The notes: generated by a model from the letters alone, not told the origin. DNA of 64,000 nucleotides from Candidatus Parepulonipiscium sp. PG-Nuni2H_MBin01 (GCA_001994995.1 MDJM01000060.1:1-64000); one strand, 5' to 3'; positions 8,212-17,768 are shown, counted from the first letter of the stretch. Numbers and translations: made by a program.

Positions 8212-8715
8212 ATGAATAAAGACAGATTAGCTATTTATTTTGCCAGGGTAAATCCTGAGGCGATTATTCCATCTAAAAGGGATGAGGATGCGGGTTTTGA
8301 TATATATCCTTGTTTTGATGAGGATTATATCATGGTTATGCCAAATGAGACTAAGCATATACCAACTGGTATTGCTTCAGCATTTAATGATAATTATATG
8401 GCTATATTACGAGAGAGAAGCTCTACTGGCTCTAAGGGGATTGGACTTAGAGCTGGAGTAATTGATTCGGGTTATCGAGGGGAATGGATTTTGGTTATTA
8501 CTAATCATAATAATGTTCCGCTTGTGATTGCGAAAAACCCGGATGCGGTTCCTCTATATTTAAGAGATGGTATTTTTTATGATTATAATAAAGCACTTGC
8601 GCAATGTTTATTTTTAGAAATGCCTCGGGTGATTACTGAGGAGATGACATATGATAAGTTACAGCAGTTTACCTCTTTGCGGGGTATGCAAGGTTTTGGG
8701 GAATCGGGAAAATAG
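8212..8715 (+). CDS. dut: dUTP diphosphatase (dUTPase)
   Basis: Hydrolyses dUTP to dUMP and pyrophosphate, keeping uracil out of DNA and feeding dTMP synthesis. All five trimeric-dUTPase motifs can be seen in the 167 residues: DAGFDIYP (I), RERSSTGSKGI (II), GVIDSGYRGEW (III, with the catalytic Asp), LAQCLFLEM (IV) and the glycine-rich C-terminal arm RGMQGFGESGK (V). Motif II has Thr-Gly where many family members have Leu-Ala. A conserved insertion lies between motifs III and IV (about residues 104-128). Start ATG 8212 after AAAGGAG. It is the last gene of the nrdD-nrdG-dut unit, followed at once by a strong terminator. Confidence 0.93.
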   Translation: MNKDRLAIYFARVNPEAIIPSKRDEDAGFDIYPCFDEDYIMVMPNETKHIPTGIASAFNDNYMAILRERSSTGSKGIGLRAGVIDSGYRGEWILVITNHNNVPLVIAKNPDAVPLYLRDGIFYDYNKALAQCLFLEMPRVITEEMTYDKLQQFTSLRGMQGFGESGK

Positions 8716-8724
8716 AAATAGAAA

Positions 8725-8757
8725 AGCTCTAGCAGAATTTTGCTAGAGCTTTTTTTT
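8725..8757 (+). terminator. Strong, probably bidirectional terminator after dut
   Basis: AGCTCTAGCA (8725-8734) pairs with TGCTAGAGCT (8741-8750), followed by seven T. On the minus strand the same stem is followed by TTTTC, so it can also end the converging tRNA-Thr transcript. Confidence 0.9.
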
Positions 8758-8758
8758 A

Positions 8759-8831
8759 AGCTGTTAACGGGAATCGAACCCGTGACCTCTACACTACCAA
8801 TGTAGTGCACTACCATCTGTGCTATAACAGC
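8759..8831 (-). tRNA. tRNA-Thr (anticodon GGT)
   Basis: On the minus strand a full cloverleaf folds: acceptor GCTGTTA/TAACAGC, D stem GCAC/GTGC, anticodon stem CTACA/TGTAG with loop TTGGTAG (anticodon GGT), variable AGGTC, and T arm ACGGG-TTCGATT-CCCGT. The discriminator base is T. The 3' CCA is not encoded. It is a single tRNA gene convergent with dut. Confidence 0.95.
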
Positions 8832-9218
8832 TTGTCTTAAAGTATTGTAACAAACCTTATTTATAAAGTCAAGGAGGATTTTTAATTTTTAATTGCATTA
8901 TAGTTTAGTTATATTTGCGTATATGCCTGGATAAATCCTTATATATATGTATACCAAATTGTAAATATGTACAATAACTAAGTTGATGGTAAATAAGTAT
9001 AAAGCATTATATACAAAACTCATTTTTACTACAGACAAGCCAAAATTTTTTTGGTATAATTAAAGTAATATAGTTAATTTTTACATATATATTAATATAG
9101 TATGAGTCTTTTTCTATTTTTTATTAACATTTCAATAATAAGGTCATCTAGATTATTATATAAATGGATTTTTTTACTATTAAACAAATTAATTTTATTT
9201 ATAAGGGGGAAATAAATT
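8832..9218. other. AT-rich intergenic region upstream of the first HD protein
   Basis: A 387-base, very AT-rich stretch. It must contain the promoter of tRNA-Thr (minus) and does contain a good extended -10 promoter for the HD gene (9032-9060), leaving a leader of about 150 bases. I see no coding region, riboswitch fold or repeat I can support. Confidence 0.5.
9032..9060 (+). promoter_or_regulatory. Extended -10 promoter of the first HD protein gene
   Basis: CAGACA (9032-9037), a 17-base spacer, then TGG-TATAAT (-10 at 9055-9060). The perfect -10 and TGn extension compensate for a moderate -35. Confidence 0.65.
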
Positions 9219-10322
9219 ATGAGAGTAATACCAGTAGAAGATTTAAGGCCTAATATAGAGTTAGCACTAGATATTTTAGATAACCAAGGAAATATATTAT
9301 TATCAAAAGGCACCATTTTAACTGCAATCCAAATACAAAAACTTCGTAGTGCCAATATTGGATACGCTTATATTACTGATAAGTATAGTTTTACTAATCA
9401 TGTTAGTTATACTGCTAAGCCAGAAAATATTGCTGCAAAAATGGGTGTAATTCGGACTACTATTGAGAGTATAGCAAATCAAGTTAATGTGACTGCGAAT
9501 ATTACAAAAGGACTAAAGTTAATTAAAGAGTTGACGGATGAGTTGGATGACCAAAAATATTCTATGAAACTTGAGTTTGAACCATCGCGGTATGCTAATG
9601 ACGAAAACTTTGAAACTAATTTATATGTATCTATGATGAGCACTTTATTTGCACTAAAAATGGGCTTTAGTAAAGGTTATGCTACTAAGGTGTGCCTAGG
9701 CTCTATACTTAGAGACATTGCGATATTTTCGCCGTCTTTTGAAGGGAAATATAATGCTAAGGATAAGACTCACCCAAAAGCTGGATATGAGCATATGAAG
9801 GCGCAATACAACTTCCCAGATGAAGTACTAGATATTATAGTGCAGCATCATGAGCTACATGATGGCAAGGGATTTCCGAGGCAATTGGAAGGCGATGAAA
9901 TTTGCCCTGGTGCGAAAATCATTCCTATAGTTGAAGCGTTTTATGCGCTACAATCGCTTTATATTAAACAAACATCATGCCACAGTTTAGAGAAAAATTA
10001 TAGAAACCGTTTGTCTCACTTTGACCCTAACTATGTTAATTTCTTTTTAAATCATGTAAATATTTTTGCGCCAGACACTTTAGTTATGCTAAATACTAAT
10101 GATGTAGCTATAATAATTACACCGCATGAAGACGACCCACTTAAACTAATTCAGGCTAAGTTTGGTAAAGGCAAAAACGCGCAAATTGAAGCGACAGTTA
10201 ATCCTTTTAGGCCAACTGTTAAAATTTTGCAAAGCTTCCATTTTGAGGAAGGTACTATTATTGATTTATTTGCCACTCCTAATATGGATGTTAGTAAAGT
10301 TCTCTATTATGCAGATATTTAA
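9219..10322 (+). CDS. Degenerate HD-GYP family protein (paralogue 1)
   Basis: A 367-residue protein with the layout of HD-GYP c-di-GMP phosphodiesterases. The N-terminal module (residues 1-60, LRPNIELALDILDNQGNIL...) is typical of that group, followed by a helical HD domain with HPKAGYEHM and HHELHDGKGFP in the places of the family's HPxxG and HHExxDGxGYP motifs. The metal-binding HDxGK motif is replaced by LRDIAIF (about residues 166-172), so the first His and the Lys are lost and only the Asp remains. The binuclear metal site is therefore incomplete, and the protein may bind rather than cleave a nucleotide. GGGGGAA precedes ATG 9219. It has its own promoter, and a paralogue follows directly. 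Confidence 0.85.
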   Translation: MRVIPVEDLRPNIELALDILDNQGNILLSKGTILTAIQIQKLRSANIGYAYITDKYSFTNHVSYTAKPENIAAKMGVIRTTIESIANQVNVTANITKGLKLIKELTDELDDQKYSMKLEFEPSRYANDENFETNLYVSMMSTLFALKMGFSKGYATKVCLGSILRDIAIFSPSFEGKYNAKDKTHPKAGYEHMKAQYNFPDEVLDIIVQHHELHDGKGFPRQLEGDEICPGAKIIPIVEAFYALQSLYIKQTSCHSLEKNYRNRLSHFDPNYVNFFLNHVNIFAPDTLVMLNTNDVAIIITPHEDDPLKLIQAKFGKGKNAQIEATVNPFRPTVKILQSFHFEEGTIIDLFATPNMDVSKVLYYADI

Positions 10323-10332
10323 AACTACAATT

Positions 10333-10368
10333 AAGGACTATTGTTTAATCGCAGTAGTCCTTATTTAA
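10333..10368 (+). terminator. Hairpin terminator after HD paralogue 1
   Basis: AAGGACTA (10333-10340) pairs with TAGTCCTT (10355-10362), followed by ATTTAATT. The T-tract is poor, so termination may be partial. Confidence 0.55.
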
Positions 10369-10371
10369 TTA

Positions 10372-10400
10372 ATGACAATTTTTGCTTTTTATGATATAAT
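10372..10400 (+). promoter_or_regulatory. Promoter of HD paralogue 2
   Basis: ATGACA (10372-10377), a 17-base spacer ending in TGA, and TATAAT (10395-10400). This is five of six -35 bases, a perfect -10 and a TGn extension. The second HD gene can therefore be expressed independently of the first. Confidence 0.75.
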
Positions 10401-10459
10401 TACGGTGTTATTAATAACATTTATAAGTTTTAAGGGTTTACTAATTAAGGAGAGTTGAT

Positions 10460-11563
10460 ATGAGATTAATACCTGTAGAAGAATTACGGCCAAATACTAC
10501 GTTGGCGGTTGATACTTTAACTCCAGATGCTCATTTACTATTTCGGCGAGGAAGTATTTTAAGTAAGGAATCTATACATACACTTCGTATGGAGAAAGTC
10601 GAGTATGTTTATATTAGCGATAAGTTCTGTTTAAATAAAAGAACTGCTTACACAGCGGATTTTACTGTTATTTTAGAAAAAATCCAAATGTTTAATACTA
10701 CTATGTACAATGCAACAAAAAACATTTCTGCAAAGGAAACGTTAATTGAATCAATTCAAGTTATAAACGAAATTGTGAGAGAATTAGATGTTGAAAAATA
10801 TACTTCAAAAATAGGCTACGAACCGACTAAAATCCATACTCCTAATGAATGCGAAAGAAATATGTATGTTGCGATTGCAAGTACATTGTTTGCTTTAAAG
10901 TTAGGGTTTGATAAAACTTATGCAAGTAAAATATTTTTGGGCGCTATTCTTAGGGATATAGCTATAATTTCTCCAACTTTTCAAGGCAATTTTTGTCCAC
11001 TTAATCAAGCTCATCCAGTCGCAGGGTATGAATATATGAGAGATAATTATAATTTGCCAGAAGAAGTGCTGGAAATTATTTTGCAACATCATGAGTTATA
11101 TGATGGCAAAGGGTTGCCTAATGGATTAAAAGGTGATGAAATATGTGATGGAGCGCGGATTATTTCTATTATAGATATATTTTTTAGCATTAAAGCCGGT
11201 TATATGAAGCAAGGTATATATAATAATATTGAACAGGATTTTAATAAGTGGATGGCCCACTGCGACCCTAGTTATGTTTCTAAGCTACTAAATCATGTTA
11301 ATATATTTGCACCAGATACGTTAGTTAAGCTGACTAACAATGATATTGGAGTAGTTTTGTCGCCGTATCAAGATGACTTTAATATTTTGGTTAAAAATAA
11401 GTATGTTAAAGATGTTATAGTTCATACGGATTATAATCCGTTTAAGCCTCTTATTTATATTATTGAGAGTGATACTTATCCTAAAGGTTCTATTATTGAC
11501 CTGAGGGAAGCTTATAACTTAAATATACTGCAGATAATTTATTATGTTGAAAAAGCGAAATAA
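10460..11563 (+). CDS. Degenerate HD-GYP family protein (paralogue 2)
   Basis: Also 367 residues and collinear with the preceding paralogue, sharing the N-terminal module (MRLIPVEELRPNTTLAVDTL), the LRDIAII sequence replacing HDxGK, HPVAGYEYM, and HHELYDGKGLP. The same metal ligand (first His of HD) and Lys are missing in both, so the loss predates the duplication and appears to be maintained. The C-terminal part (LNHVNIFAPDTLVKL and NPFKPLIYIIESDTYPKGSIIDL) is also shared. AAGGAGAG precedes ATG 10460. It has its own promoter and a strong terminator. Likely role: a c-di-GMP or other nucleotide effector or regulator. The function is inferred, not shown. Confidence 0.85.
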   Translation: MRLIPVEELRPNTTLAVDTLTPDAHLLFRRGSILSKESIHTLRMEKVEYVYISDKFCLNKRTAYTADFTVILEKIQMFNTTMYNATKNISAKETLIESIQVINEIVRELDVEKYTSKIGYEPTKIHTPNECERNMYVAIASTLFALKLGFDKTYASKIFLGAILRDIAIISPTFQGNFCPLNQAHPVAGYEYMRDNYNLPEEVLEIILQHHELYDGKGLPNGLKGDEICDGARIISIIDIFFSIKAGYMKQGIYNNIEQDFNKWMAHCDPSYVSKLLNHVNIFAPDTLVKLTNNDIGVVLSPYQDDFNILVKNKYVKDVIVHTDYNPFKPLIYIIESDTYPKGSIIDLREAYNLNILQIIYYVEKAK

Positions 11564-11565
11564 AA

Positions 11566-11605
11566 AAAAGGCTATTGATTTTTCGTAAATCAAAGCCTTT
11601 TTTTA
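11566..11605. terminator. Bidirectional terminator between HD paralogue 2 and the Asp23 gene
   Basis: AAAGGCT-A-TTGATTT pairs with AAATCAA-A-GCCTTT around a TTCGT loop, with A-runs on the left and T-runs on the right. It serves the converging HD (plus) and Asp23 (minus) genes. Confidence 0.9.
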
Positions 11606-11607
11606 GG

Positions 11608-12090
11608 TTAACCTATAGGAGGGATTTCGTCGTTTTCAAAAGCCACACCAACTATATGCACATCTACACTAGTTACACGCAAACCAGTCATAGTTTCGAT
11701 AGAAGTTTTTACTTTCTCTTGAACATCTAAACATACGTTTTTAATTTTTGCGCCATAACTAACTACTCCAGTAATAAAAACGCTAACTTCACCTTCCATA
11801 TCACCAATATCAACACGAATGCCTTTAGCCGCTTTTTTTCCAGTTAAAGTATGCATTAAGTCTGGTTTAGTATACCCTATACTTTTAACTCCTTCCACTT
11901 CTAAAGCTGCAATTTCAGCAATTACAGCTATTACATCATCTGCAATTTGAACTATCCCTGCCTCTGTCACTTCTCTTACTTCTTCTTTATTTTGTTTTGC
12001 TACTTGCTTTGCCTGTTTAGCTTCTTCTTTAAATTCTTTTACTGGCGTTACCGATTCTACTACATCTACTACTTCTTTAATTACTTTCAT
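11608..12090 (-). CDS. Asp23/Gls24 family envelope stress protein
   Basis: A 160-residue protein. Residues 1-45 are a highly charged Lys/Glu/Val-rich helix (EFKEEAKQAKQVAKQNKEEV), probably a coiled coil. Residues about 48-155 form an Asp23/Gls24 domain (VQIADDVIAVIAEIAALEVEGV, GIRVDIGDMEGEVSVFITGVVSYG and VDVHIVGVAFE). Family members are abundant cytoplasmic or membrane-associated proteins linked to envelope stress and lipid metabolism, with no known enzymatic activity. I chose ATG 12090, with AAGGAAGG upstream; an in-frame extension to 12156 has no good ribosome-binding site. It is monocistronic, between two terminators. Confidence 0.9.
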   Translation of the reverse strand: MKVIKEVVDVVESVTPVKEFKEEAKQAKQVAKQNKEEVREVTEAGIVQIADDVIAVIAEIAALEVEGVKSIGYTKPDLMHTLTGKKAAKGIRVDIGDMEGEVSVFITGVVSYGAKIKNVCLDVQEKVKTSIETMTGLRVTSVDVHIVGVAFENDEIPPIG

Positions 12091-12183
12091 TATAAAATAT
12101 CCTTCCTTATTTTGAAATTTCATAAAACTAATTATAAACCTTATTATAAACAACACTAGGCCTACTTGTAAATAACTAAACTA

Positions 12184-12213
12184 AAATAAGCCCCCAAATT
12201 TGGAGGCTTATTT
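12184..12213 (-). terminator. Terminator directly after the PTS gene
   Basis: AAATAAGCC-C-CCAAATTTGG-A-GGCTTATTT forms a long, nearly perfect palindrome. On the minus strand it begins immediately after the stop codon of the PTS permease and ends in TTTT. Confidence 0.85.
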
Positions 12214-14316
12214 TTACATTTCAGCTACTAAATAGTTTTGTTTAATGTCTCCAAACTGACTAACTTTGACCGTCTCATCTGTTAGATTGGTAAATACCAT
12301 TGGAGTTGCTATACTAGTCGCATTTTTTGCAATATAATCTATATCAAATTTAAGGAGTAAATCGCCGGTTTTAACTGTTTGGCCTTCAGTGACCATAGCC
12401 TCAAATCCGTGCCCTCCCAAATTAACTGTATCAATACCCACATGAAGAAGCAACTCTACACCATCTACACTTGTAATACCTATGGCATGTTTAGTATCGA
12501 AAACTAAGCTTATTGTACCATCACATGGAGCTACTAATTCACCTTTTGTAGGGAAGAATACGACACCTTGGCCTAACATTCCTCCTGCGAATGATTCATC
12601 AGGGGTTTCTGTTATCGGTGCAACTCTCCCTTGTAGTGGGGAATAAAATTTTTGTGAAACTAGACTTACTTGAGCTTTTGCACGTGGTATTGTATCTTGT
12701 ACAAACGTTTCTTGCGTTTGTTCACTATCTGGTGATGCTAAAAAGTCTTCTAAGTTGGATTTTATTACTGAGACTCTAGGCCCAAAAACAACTTGAATAC
12801 CTTTTCCTTTTATAATTATACCTGAAGCCCCTGATTGCTTTAGCAAGTCTTGATTTACTAATTCAGGGTTTTTAACGGTTGTTCTTAAGCGTGTTGCGCA
12901 ACAGTCGATGTCTTCTATATTAGCTTTTCCACCTAGGCCTTGCATAATTAACACGCTAACAGGGTCGCCACCTAATAGGTCTCCTGTCTTTTTAGCGTTT
13001 ACGTCCGCTCTTGTATATAATTTAGTTTCTTCATCATCAGCTTCTCGACCTGGAGTTTTTAAGTTCAATTTTGAAATTAGTACTCTAAAAACTACGTAGT
13101 AAGCTGCAAAATACGCAACTCCGACTGCTGGTATCATTAACCAGTTTGTTTTTGCGGTACCTTGCATAATACCAAATAGGGTTAAGTCGATAAGACCGCC
13201 TGAGAATGTCATACCCACTCCTACATTTAACATATGCATAAACATATATGCAAGCCCTGCACCTACGCAGTGTAATGCGTATAATACTGGAGCTATAAAT
13301 AGGAATGTAAACTCAAGTGGTTCTGTAATACCTGTAATCATACATGTCAAAGCTGCTGATATTAGTAAGCCTTTGACTATGTCTTTCTTTGAATCTTTCG
13401 CGGTAGTATACATCGCTAATGCTGCGCCCGGTAACCCAAATATCATAAGTGGGAATTTACCCGACATAAATCTTGTTGCCGATACTGAGAATTGTTGTAT
13501 TCCAGGTGTTGCTAGTTCTGCGAAGAAGATGTTTTGCGCTCCTTCTACTAACACTCCATTTACCATTGCTGTACCGCCCACTGCTGTTTGCCAGAATGGT
13601 AGGTAGAATACATGGTGGAGGCCAAATGGAATTAATAATCTTTCCATTAAACCATATACAAATGTTCCTGCGTATCCGCTGTTTGTTACTAATGCACCAA
13701 CGGCATTAATTCCGGATTGGACAGTTGGCCATATAAAGTACATTAAAATACCAACGAATAAATAAGTTATTGCTGATACAATCGGTACAAACCTTGTGCC
13801 ACCGAAAAATGAAATTACTTGTGGGAGTTCGATTTTATAGAAGCGGTTATGCAAAGCTGCAACACCAAGACCTACTATAATACCCCCGAAAACTCCCATT
13901 TGAAAGGACTCAATACCTAATACTGACGTTACTGCACCCGGTAATAAAAATTCGGTTGCGTTGTTAATGTCTATTAGTGCACCTATGGCACTATGCATTA
14001 TAAAGAACGCAATCGTAGCTGCTAGTGCTGCAACATCTTTCTCTTTTTTTGCCATACCAATCGCTACCCCCATAGCAAATAGTAATGGTAAGTTAGCAAA
14101 TACTATATCCCCACAGCTAGAAATTACTGTTAAAATTGAAAAAATTATGGTTCCTGGTCCCATAACTTCTAACAATCCGTACGTTTCTAGCATAGTCACA
14201 TTTGTAAATGAGCCGCCTATACCGAGAAATAAACCGGCGACAGGAAGTATTGCTATTGGTAACATAAATGAGCGTCCAACTCTTTGCAGGACTCCGAATA
14301 TATTATCCTTATTCAT
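12214..14316 (-). CDS. ptsG: PTS glucose-family EIICBA permease
   Basis: A 700-residue, three-domain sugar permease of the phosphotransferase system, importing and phosphorylating a hexose. EIIC (about residues 1-410) opens with FGVLQRVGRSFMLPIAILPVAG and contains GITEPLEFTF. EIIB (about 440-525) has the phosphocysteine Cys473 in DCCATRLRT. EIIA (about 550-700) has the phosphohistidine His625 in LLLHVGIDT and the HAIGI motif. The C-B-A order is that of glucose and GlcNAc permeases. Glucose is favoured because the region is otherwise about glucosides, but GlcNAc or maltose cannot be excluded. Strong ribosome-binding site GAGGGGG before ATG 14316. It is monocistronic, with no ptsHI or antiterminator gene nearby. 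Confidence 0.92.
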   Translation of the reverse strand: MNKDNIFGVLQRVGRSFMLPIAILPVAGLFLGIGGSFTNVTMLETYGLLEVMGPGTIIFSILTVISSCGDIVFANLPLLFAMGVAIGMAKKEKDVAALAATIAFFIMHSAIGALIDINNATEFLLPGAVTSVLGIESFQMGVFGGIIVGLGVAALHNRFYKIELPQVISFFGGTRFVPIVSAITYLFVGILMYFIWPTVQSGINAVGALVTNSGYAGTFVYGLMERLLIPFGLHHVFYLPFWQTAVGGTAMVNGVLVEGAQNIFFAELATPGIQQFSVSATRFMSGKFPLMIFGLPGAALAMYTTAKDSKKDIVKGLLISAALTCMITGITEPLEFTFLFIAPVLYALHCVGAGLAYMFMHMLNVGVGMTFSGGLIDLTLFGIMQGTAKTNWLMIPAVGVAYFAAYYVVFRVLISKLNLKTPGREADDEETKLYTRADVNAKKTGDLLGGDPVSVLIMQGLGGKANIEDIDCCATRLRTTVKNPELVNQDLLKQSGASGIIIKGKGIQVVFGPRVSVIKSNLEDFLASPDSEQTQETFVQDTIPRAKAQVSLVSQKFYSPLQGRVAPITETPDESFAGGMLGQGVVFFPTKGELVAPCDGTISLVFDTKHAIGITSVDGVELLLHVGIDTVNLGGHGFEAMVTEGQTVKTGDLLLKFDIDYIAKNATSIATPMVFTNLTDETVKVSQFGDIKQNYLVAEM

Positions 14317-14440
14317 CGCATCCCCCTCTTTCTTGGATATTTCACACTACAATTTTAAAATTATAGTACTTTTTTATTATGCTTAAATTAATATTAACTT
14401 ATGCTAGTGCTTTTTGGGGAATTTGGCATGTTTTTGGTAA

Positions 14441-14473
14441 AAAGAAAAAGACTCCCTCAATTGAGAAAGTCTT
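14441..14473 (-). terminator. Terminator after phosphorylase 1
   Basis: On the minus strand AAGACT-TT-CTCAATTGAG-GG-AGTCTT forms a stem-loop followed by TTTTCTTT. It lies 20 bases after the stop codon of the phosphorylase gene. Confidence 0.8.
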
Positions 14474-14493
14474 CCTTTTTTAGTAGATAAGGT

Positions 14494-17400
14494 TTATTCG
14501 CCAAGCCCTATTTTTATTAATACAATTTCAGTATCATGATTAAAAATACGCTGGCTAAGCTTTTTATTTATAATATAATTTTCGCTTATTTCAGTTGTTC
14601 CATCTCTAAATTTTATTTCCACTCCGAGCTTAGCTTTTGGGCTATATTGTACGTGTACGCCATAAATGCTAAAGTCAATTTCTTGCGCTAGCTCGCTTTT
14701 AAGTATAAATTGTGGTGCAAATATTATTTTTCCATCGTTTATCTGCACCCCAAGTTCGCCGCGACGCATAATTATTGATTCTTTTACTTGGCCTGTCATT
14801 CCCGGTTGTTCGCTTTTGCCTGTATATGAACTATGAGAATATGGCTCAATCGGAATTGCGCCACATTGCTGTGGAGTTTTTCTATAAATAAATCCTTGCA
14901 TCAGCTGTTGGTATGCTTCATAAATTTCATTTGTATTATTTTCACGTTGCGCAGTTTCTAGTACAGCTAATGCTAACTTAGCATTTTGGTGCCAATAAAT
15001 ACAACCAATGCCTTCAAATTTGTAAAATACTTCACTACGGCCATTAAACTTTTTATGCTCAAATATATTTTCAAATTCTTGCTTTAACGTTTCATCATTG
15101 GCCAAGTTTTGTTTATTACATGCGTCAATTAACGTATCTTCATTAGTAATATGGCTTACAAAGTGTAATTTACCTTCAGCAGACTTTGTTGTAATTCCAT
15201 CAATTACGCCAATGTCACTATTAATGCAATTTTTCTCGCGAAATCGCTTAGTCATATTAATTGGATATAACATATGTGCGCGAGTTCTTTCATTATAAAG
15301 AGACTTTTTCATAGATTTAAGCAGTTCACATGTTTGAGCTGAGTTTAAGTAGCCACTGCCAATTATAGCTGATTGCCCTTCTAGCATATGACGCATTGGG
15401 GTAAATGTAAAATCGTCTTTAAGTAGATTGTAGCTAACATAAGTCTCACCACTATTTTGGTTAATCGTATAAACTATCGCCTCTTTAGCTGTGTTTATCC
15501 AATCTATAATTTGTGTTGCGCTTATAACCACTTTTTGTTCAAAGCCATTTTTATAAACTTGCGCGCGGTAATTACAAAATGCTTCGCCAAGTTCATCTAA
15601 TAACGCTTTTTCATTACCTTTATAATTAGCTTCATATTTTTTAAGCGCTTTTTTTGTTTCAAGTAACCAATCTACCACTTCTGCGGAAATAGTATAAGTA
15701 AGTTCTATAAACAATTTGGAAATAAAATTTAAGTATGCGTTAATATGATAAACGGTAATCATAGATAAGCCTATCCCTACAATCGCGTTGTTAGCATCGT
15801 TCCATTCAGGGCGCTGAGTATTCATCCAAATTCCGCCGCCTACTAATAAGTTTGATATTTTGCTAAGCACACTTACTAATAATTTTTCTGCCAAAGATAC
15901 CATTACTACTTCATTGTTTTTTATTAATAATTTAGCGTCAGTTCCAAAGCTAGCTATATGATTTTCTATAGCTAAGTCTTTATCTTTATCAAAAATCAAA
16001 GTGTTTTTAGGGTCTTGCAAAATACATGCATACGGTTTTAATATATAAGGAACGTTAGCATAACTAAAAATTTCTTTGCTCATCAGTTGTTGCAACGTAT
16101 CTGGAAAGTGGTTATCTAATCCTTGAAGCAGTCTAAGTAAATATATAGTCTGATGGTCTCCCCAATAACCTAAGCCCGAAAATGGGTCATCTGGCTCTGG
16201 CTTTTCCCAGTCAATTCCCTCATTATTAATTCTATACGGATTAAATCCATCTATAGTAGAAGCGTTTACAAATTTTGCAACCATATTTTCATAGTACGCT
16301 GGATAAGATAAACCTAGCGCTTCCCAATTTTGATATATGTCGCGCCAATTTCCTTCGTAGCTAATTTTCTTATTGCCATTTTCGTCTTTAATATCAATGT
16401 TAAATTTATTCCAAGGCCTTGATGGGTCGCCATGTCGCCTAGAAAATGTAAGCGGTAAATATTCTAAAGCTAGCCTATGCATTGTAGCATTTTGCATTGC
16501 TATAGATTTTAGCTGCTCTATAGTTTCACATGTTTTAATTTGTGCTAATATATCAGTAAGTTCTAGAGCTTGTGTATTTCTAGTAGCTATAAATTTATAA
16601 AAATCATCGTAGTTAAATGTATAACCATCCTCAAAAATTCCCCCACGCATTACGTTGTACAATGTGTTTACATAATGGGTCGCACATGCTACTTTATCAG
16701 CTGATTGCTGTATCCCATCGGCTTTACGTACTATATTAATAATGTCAGCAGTTCCTTGCCTTATATCAGTATATATATCCGAAAAGTCGCCTATAGTTAT
16801 AAACTCTAAAGTCTCCCCTATTTTAGAATGGTCATATCCTACGTCTAGCACAAATGAATATTCAATATTAGATTTTAGCGTAGTTTCATATACTACAAAG
16901 TAACCACATTTAGTTCCATATGCTTCTTTATCTATATCATAGTCTAGGTTGTTTACAAATTTATTGATAATCTGTGGATTTAAGTATACATCTGCGCCTT
17001 GTAATGTAGTGTAGGCTATGTTTGCCTTTAACATTTCAATTGGATTTGGCGTGTCGTTTATCGTAGTTGTTAATGAATAGATAGCTAGCATATCAACTTC
17101 TAATTCAGCAGCTTTATACGCATCAACTAAGTTAGAGCGACTATTTTGGAGTTCTTGGTTAACTCCATATGGCAATAGGTTTTGTACCCCATCAAGCACT
17201 TCAACAATAATGTCGGTATCGCAGTTATTAGTTAAGTTCGATGTTTTAATAATACCGTATTTATCGCTTGTTTCGTATTTGTATGAATAAGTTAGTTTTA
17301 AATCATGATTTACTTCTTCTATAATTACGCTATTACAATAGCATGATTTATAAATATTCCTAGTAATGTTATACTTAATATTTTGCTCAAACGGATACCA

Positions 17401-17640
17401 TATATTATTACCAACTTTAACTATCGTTTTGGACCCGGTGTTATAGTCTAAGCTTAAGTTATCGTCCGTTGTATACGGGAATATGTTGCCACTAGCATTT
17501 TTTCGCCCTGCTGTAATGCCCCCTATTGAAGATAGAAAAATCCAGATGTCTCCTGCAGATGCAACTTGAATAAAAAAAGGCGCTAAGTTTTGTGCATCCG
17601 TAACTTTGTAGTATTCATTATCGTTAATTTTTACAAACAT
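14494..17640 (-). CDS. Clan GH-Q glycoside phosphorylase (GH94/149/161-like), copy 1
   Basis: A large (1048-residue) inverting phosphorylase-like enzyme that would split a beta-glucoside with phosphate to give a sugar 1-phosphate. Key evidence is NWRDIYQNWE, where Asp434 matches the general-acid Asp in the RDxxQD motif of cellobiose phosphorylases. Also present are SRRHGDPSRPW upstream and GYWGDHQTIYLLRLL downstream, the latter shared in outline with the second copy at 34.6-37.6 kb. The length exceeds GH94 cellobiose phosphorylase (about 810) and suits the long GH149/GH161 beta-1,3-glucan phosphorylases. There is no signal peptide, so it acts in the cytoplasm. AGAGGAAG precedes ATG 17640. The exact substrate is not determinable here. 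Confidence 0.8.
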   Translation of the reverse strand: MFVKINDNEYYKVTDAQNLAPFFIQVASAGDIWIFLSSIGGITAGRKNASGNIFPYTTDDNLSLDYNTGSKTIVKVGNNIWYPFEQNIKYNITRNIYKSCYCNSVIIEEVNHDLKLTYSYKYETSDKYGIIKTSNLTNNCDTDIIVEVLDGVQNLLPYGVNQELQNSRSNLVDAYKAAELEVDMLAIYSLTTTINDTPNPIEMLKANIAYTTLQGADVYLNPQIINKFVNNLDYDIDKEAYGTKCGYFVVYETTLKSNIEYSFVLDVGYDHSKIGETLEFITIGDFSDIYTDIRQGTADIINIVRKADGIQQSADKVACATHYVNTLYNVMRGGIFEDGYTFNYDDFYKFIATRNTQALELTDILAQIKTCETIEQLKSIAMQNATMHRLALEYLPLTFSRRHGDPSRPWNKFNIDIKDENGNKKISYEGNWRDIYQNWEALGLSYPAYYENMVAKFVNASTIDGFNPYRINNEGIDWEKPEPDDPFSGLGYWGDHQTIYLLRLLQGLDNHFPDTLQQLMSKEIFSYANVPYILKPYACILQDPKNTLIFDKDKDLAIENHIASFGTDAKLLIKNNEVVMVSLAEKLLVSVLSKISNLLVGGGIWMNTQRPEWNDANNAIVGIGLSMITVYHINAYLNFISKLFIELTYTISAEVVDWLLETKKALKKYEANYKGNEKALLDELGEAFCNYRAQVYKNGFEQKVVISATQIIDWINTAKEAIVYTINQNSGETYVSYNLLKDDFTFTPMRHMLEGQSAIIGSGYLNSAQTCELLKSMKKSLYNERTRAHMLYPINMTKRFREKNCINSDIGVIDGITTKSAEGKLHFVSHITNEDTLIDACNKQNLANDETLKQEFENIFEHKKFNGRSEVFYKFEGIGCIYWHQNAKLALAVLETAQRENNTNEIYEAYQQLMQGFIYRKTPQQCGAIPIEPYSHSSYTGKSEQPGMTGQVKESIIMRRGELGVQINDGKIIFAPQFILKSELAQEIDFSIYGVHVQYSPKAKLGVEIKFRDGTTEISENYIINKKLSQRIFNHDTEIVLIKIGLGE

Positions 17641-17768
17641 TATTTGTACTTCCTCTCTACAGTTATTTTTATTAATTAAAATATACCATAGTAATTGATA
17701 ATAAAAAAGAGTCAGTTTTTATATTTAGGTGCACTTTTTTTAGACGTGTTCGAAACTGTTAATTACAA

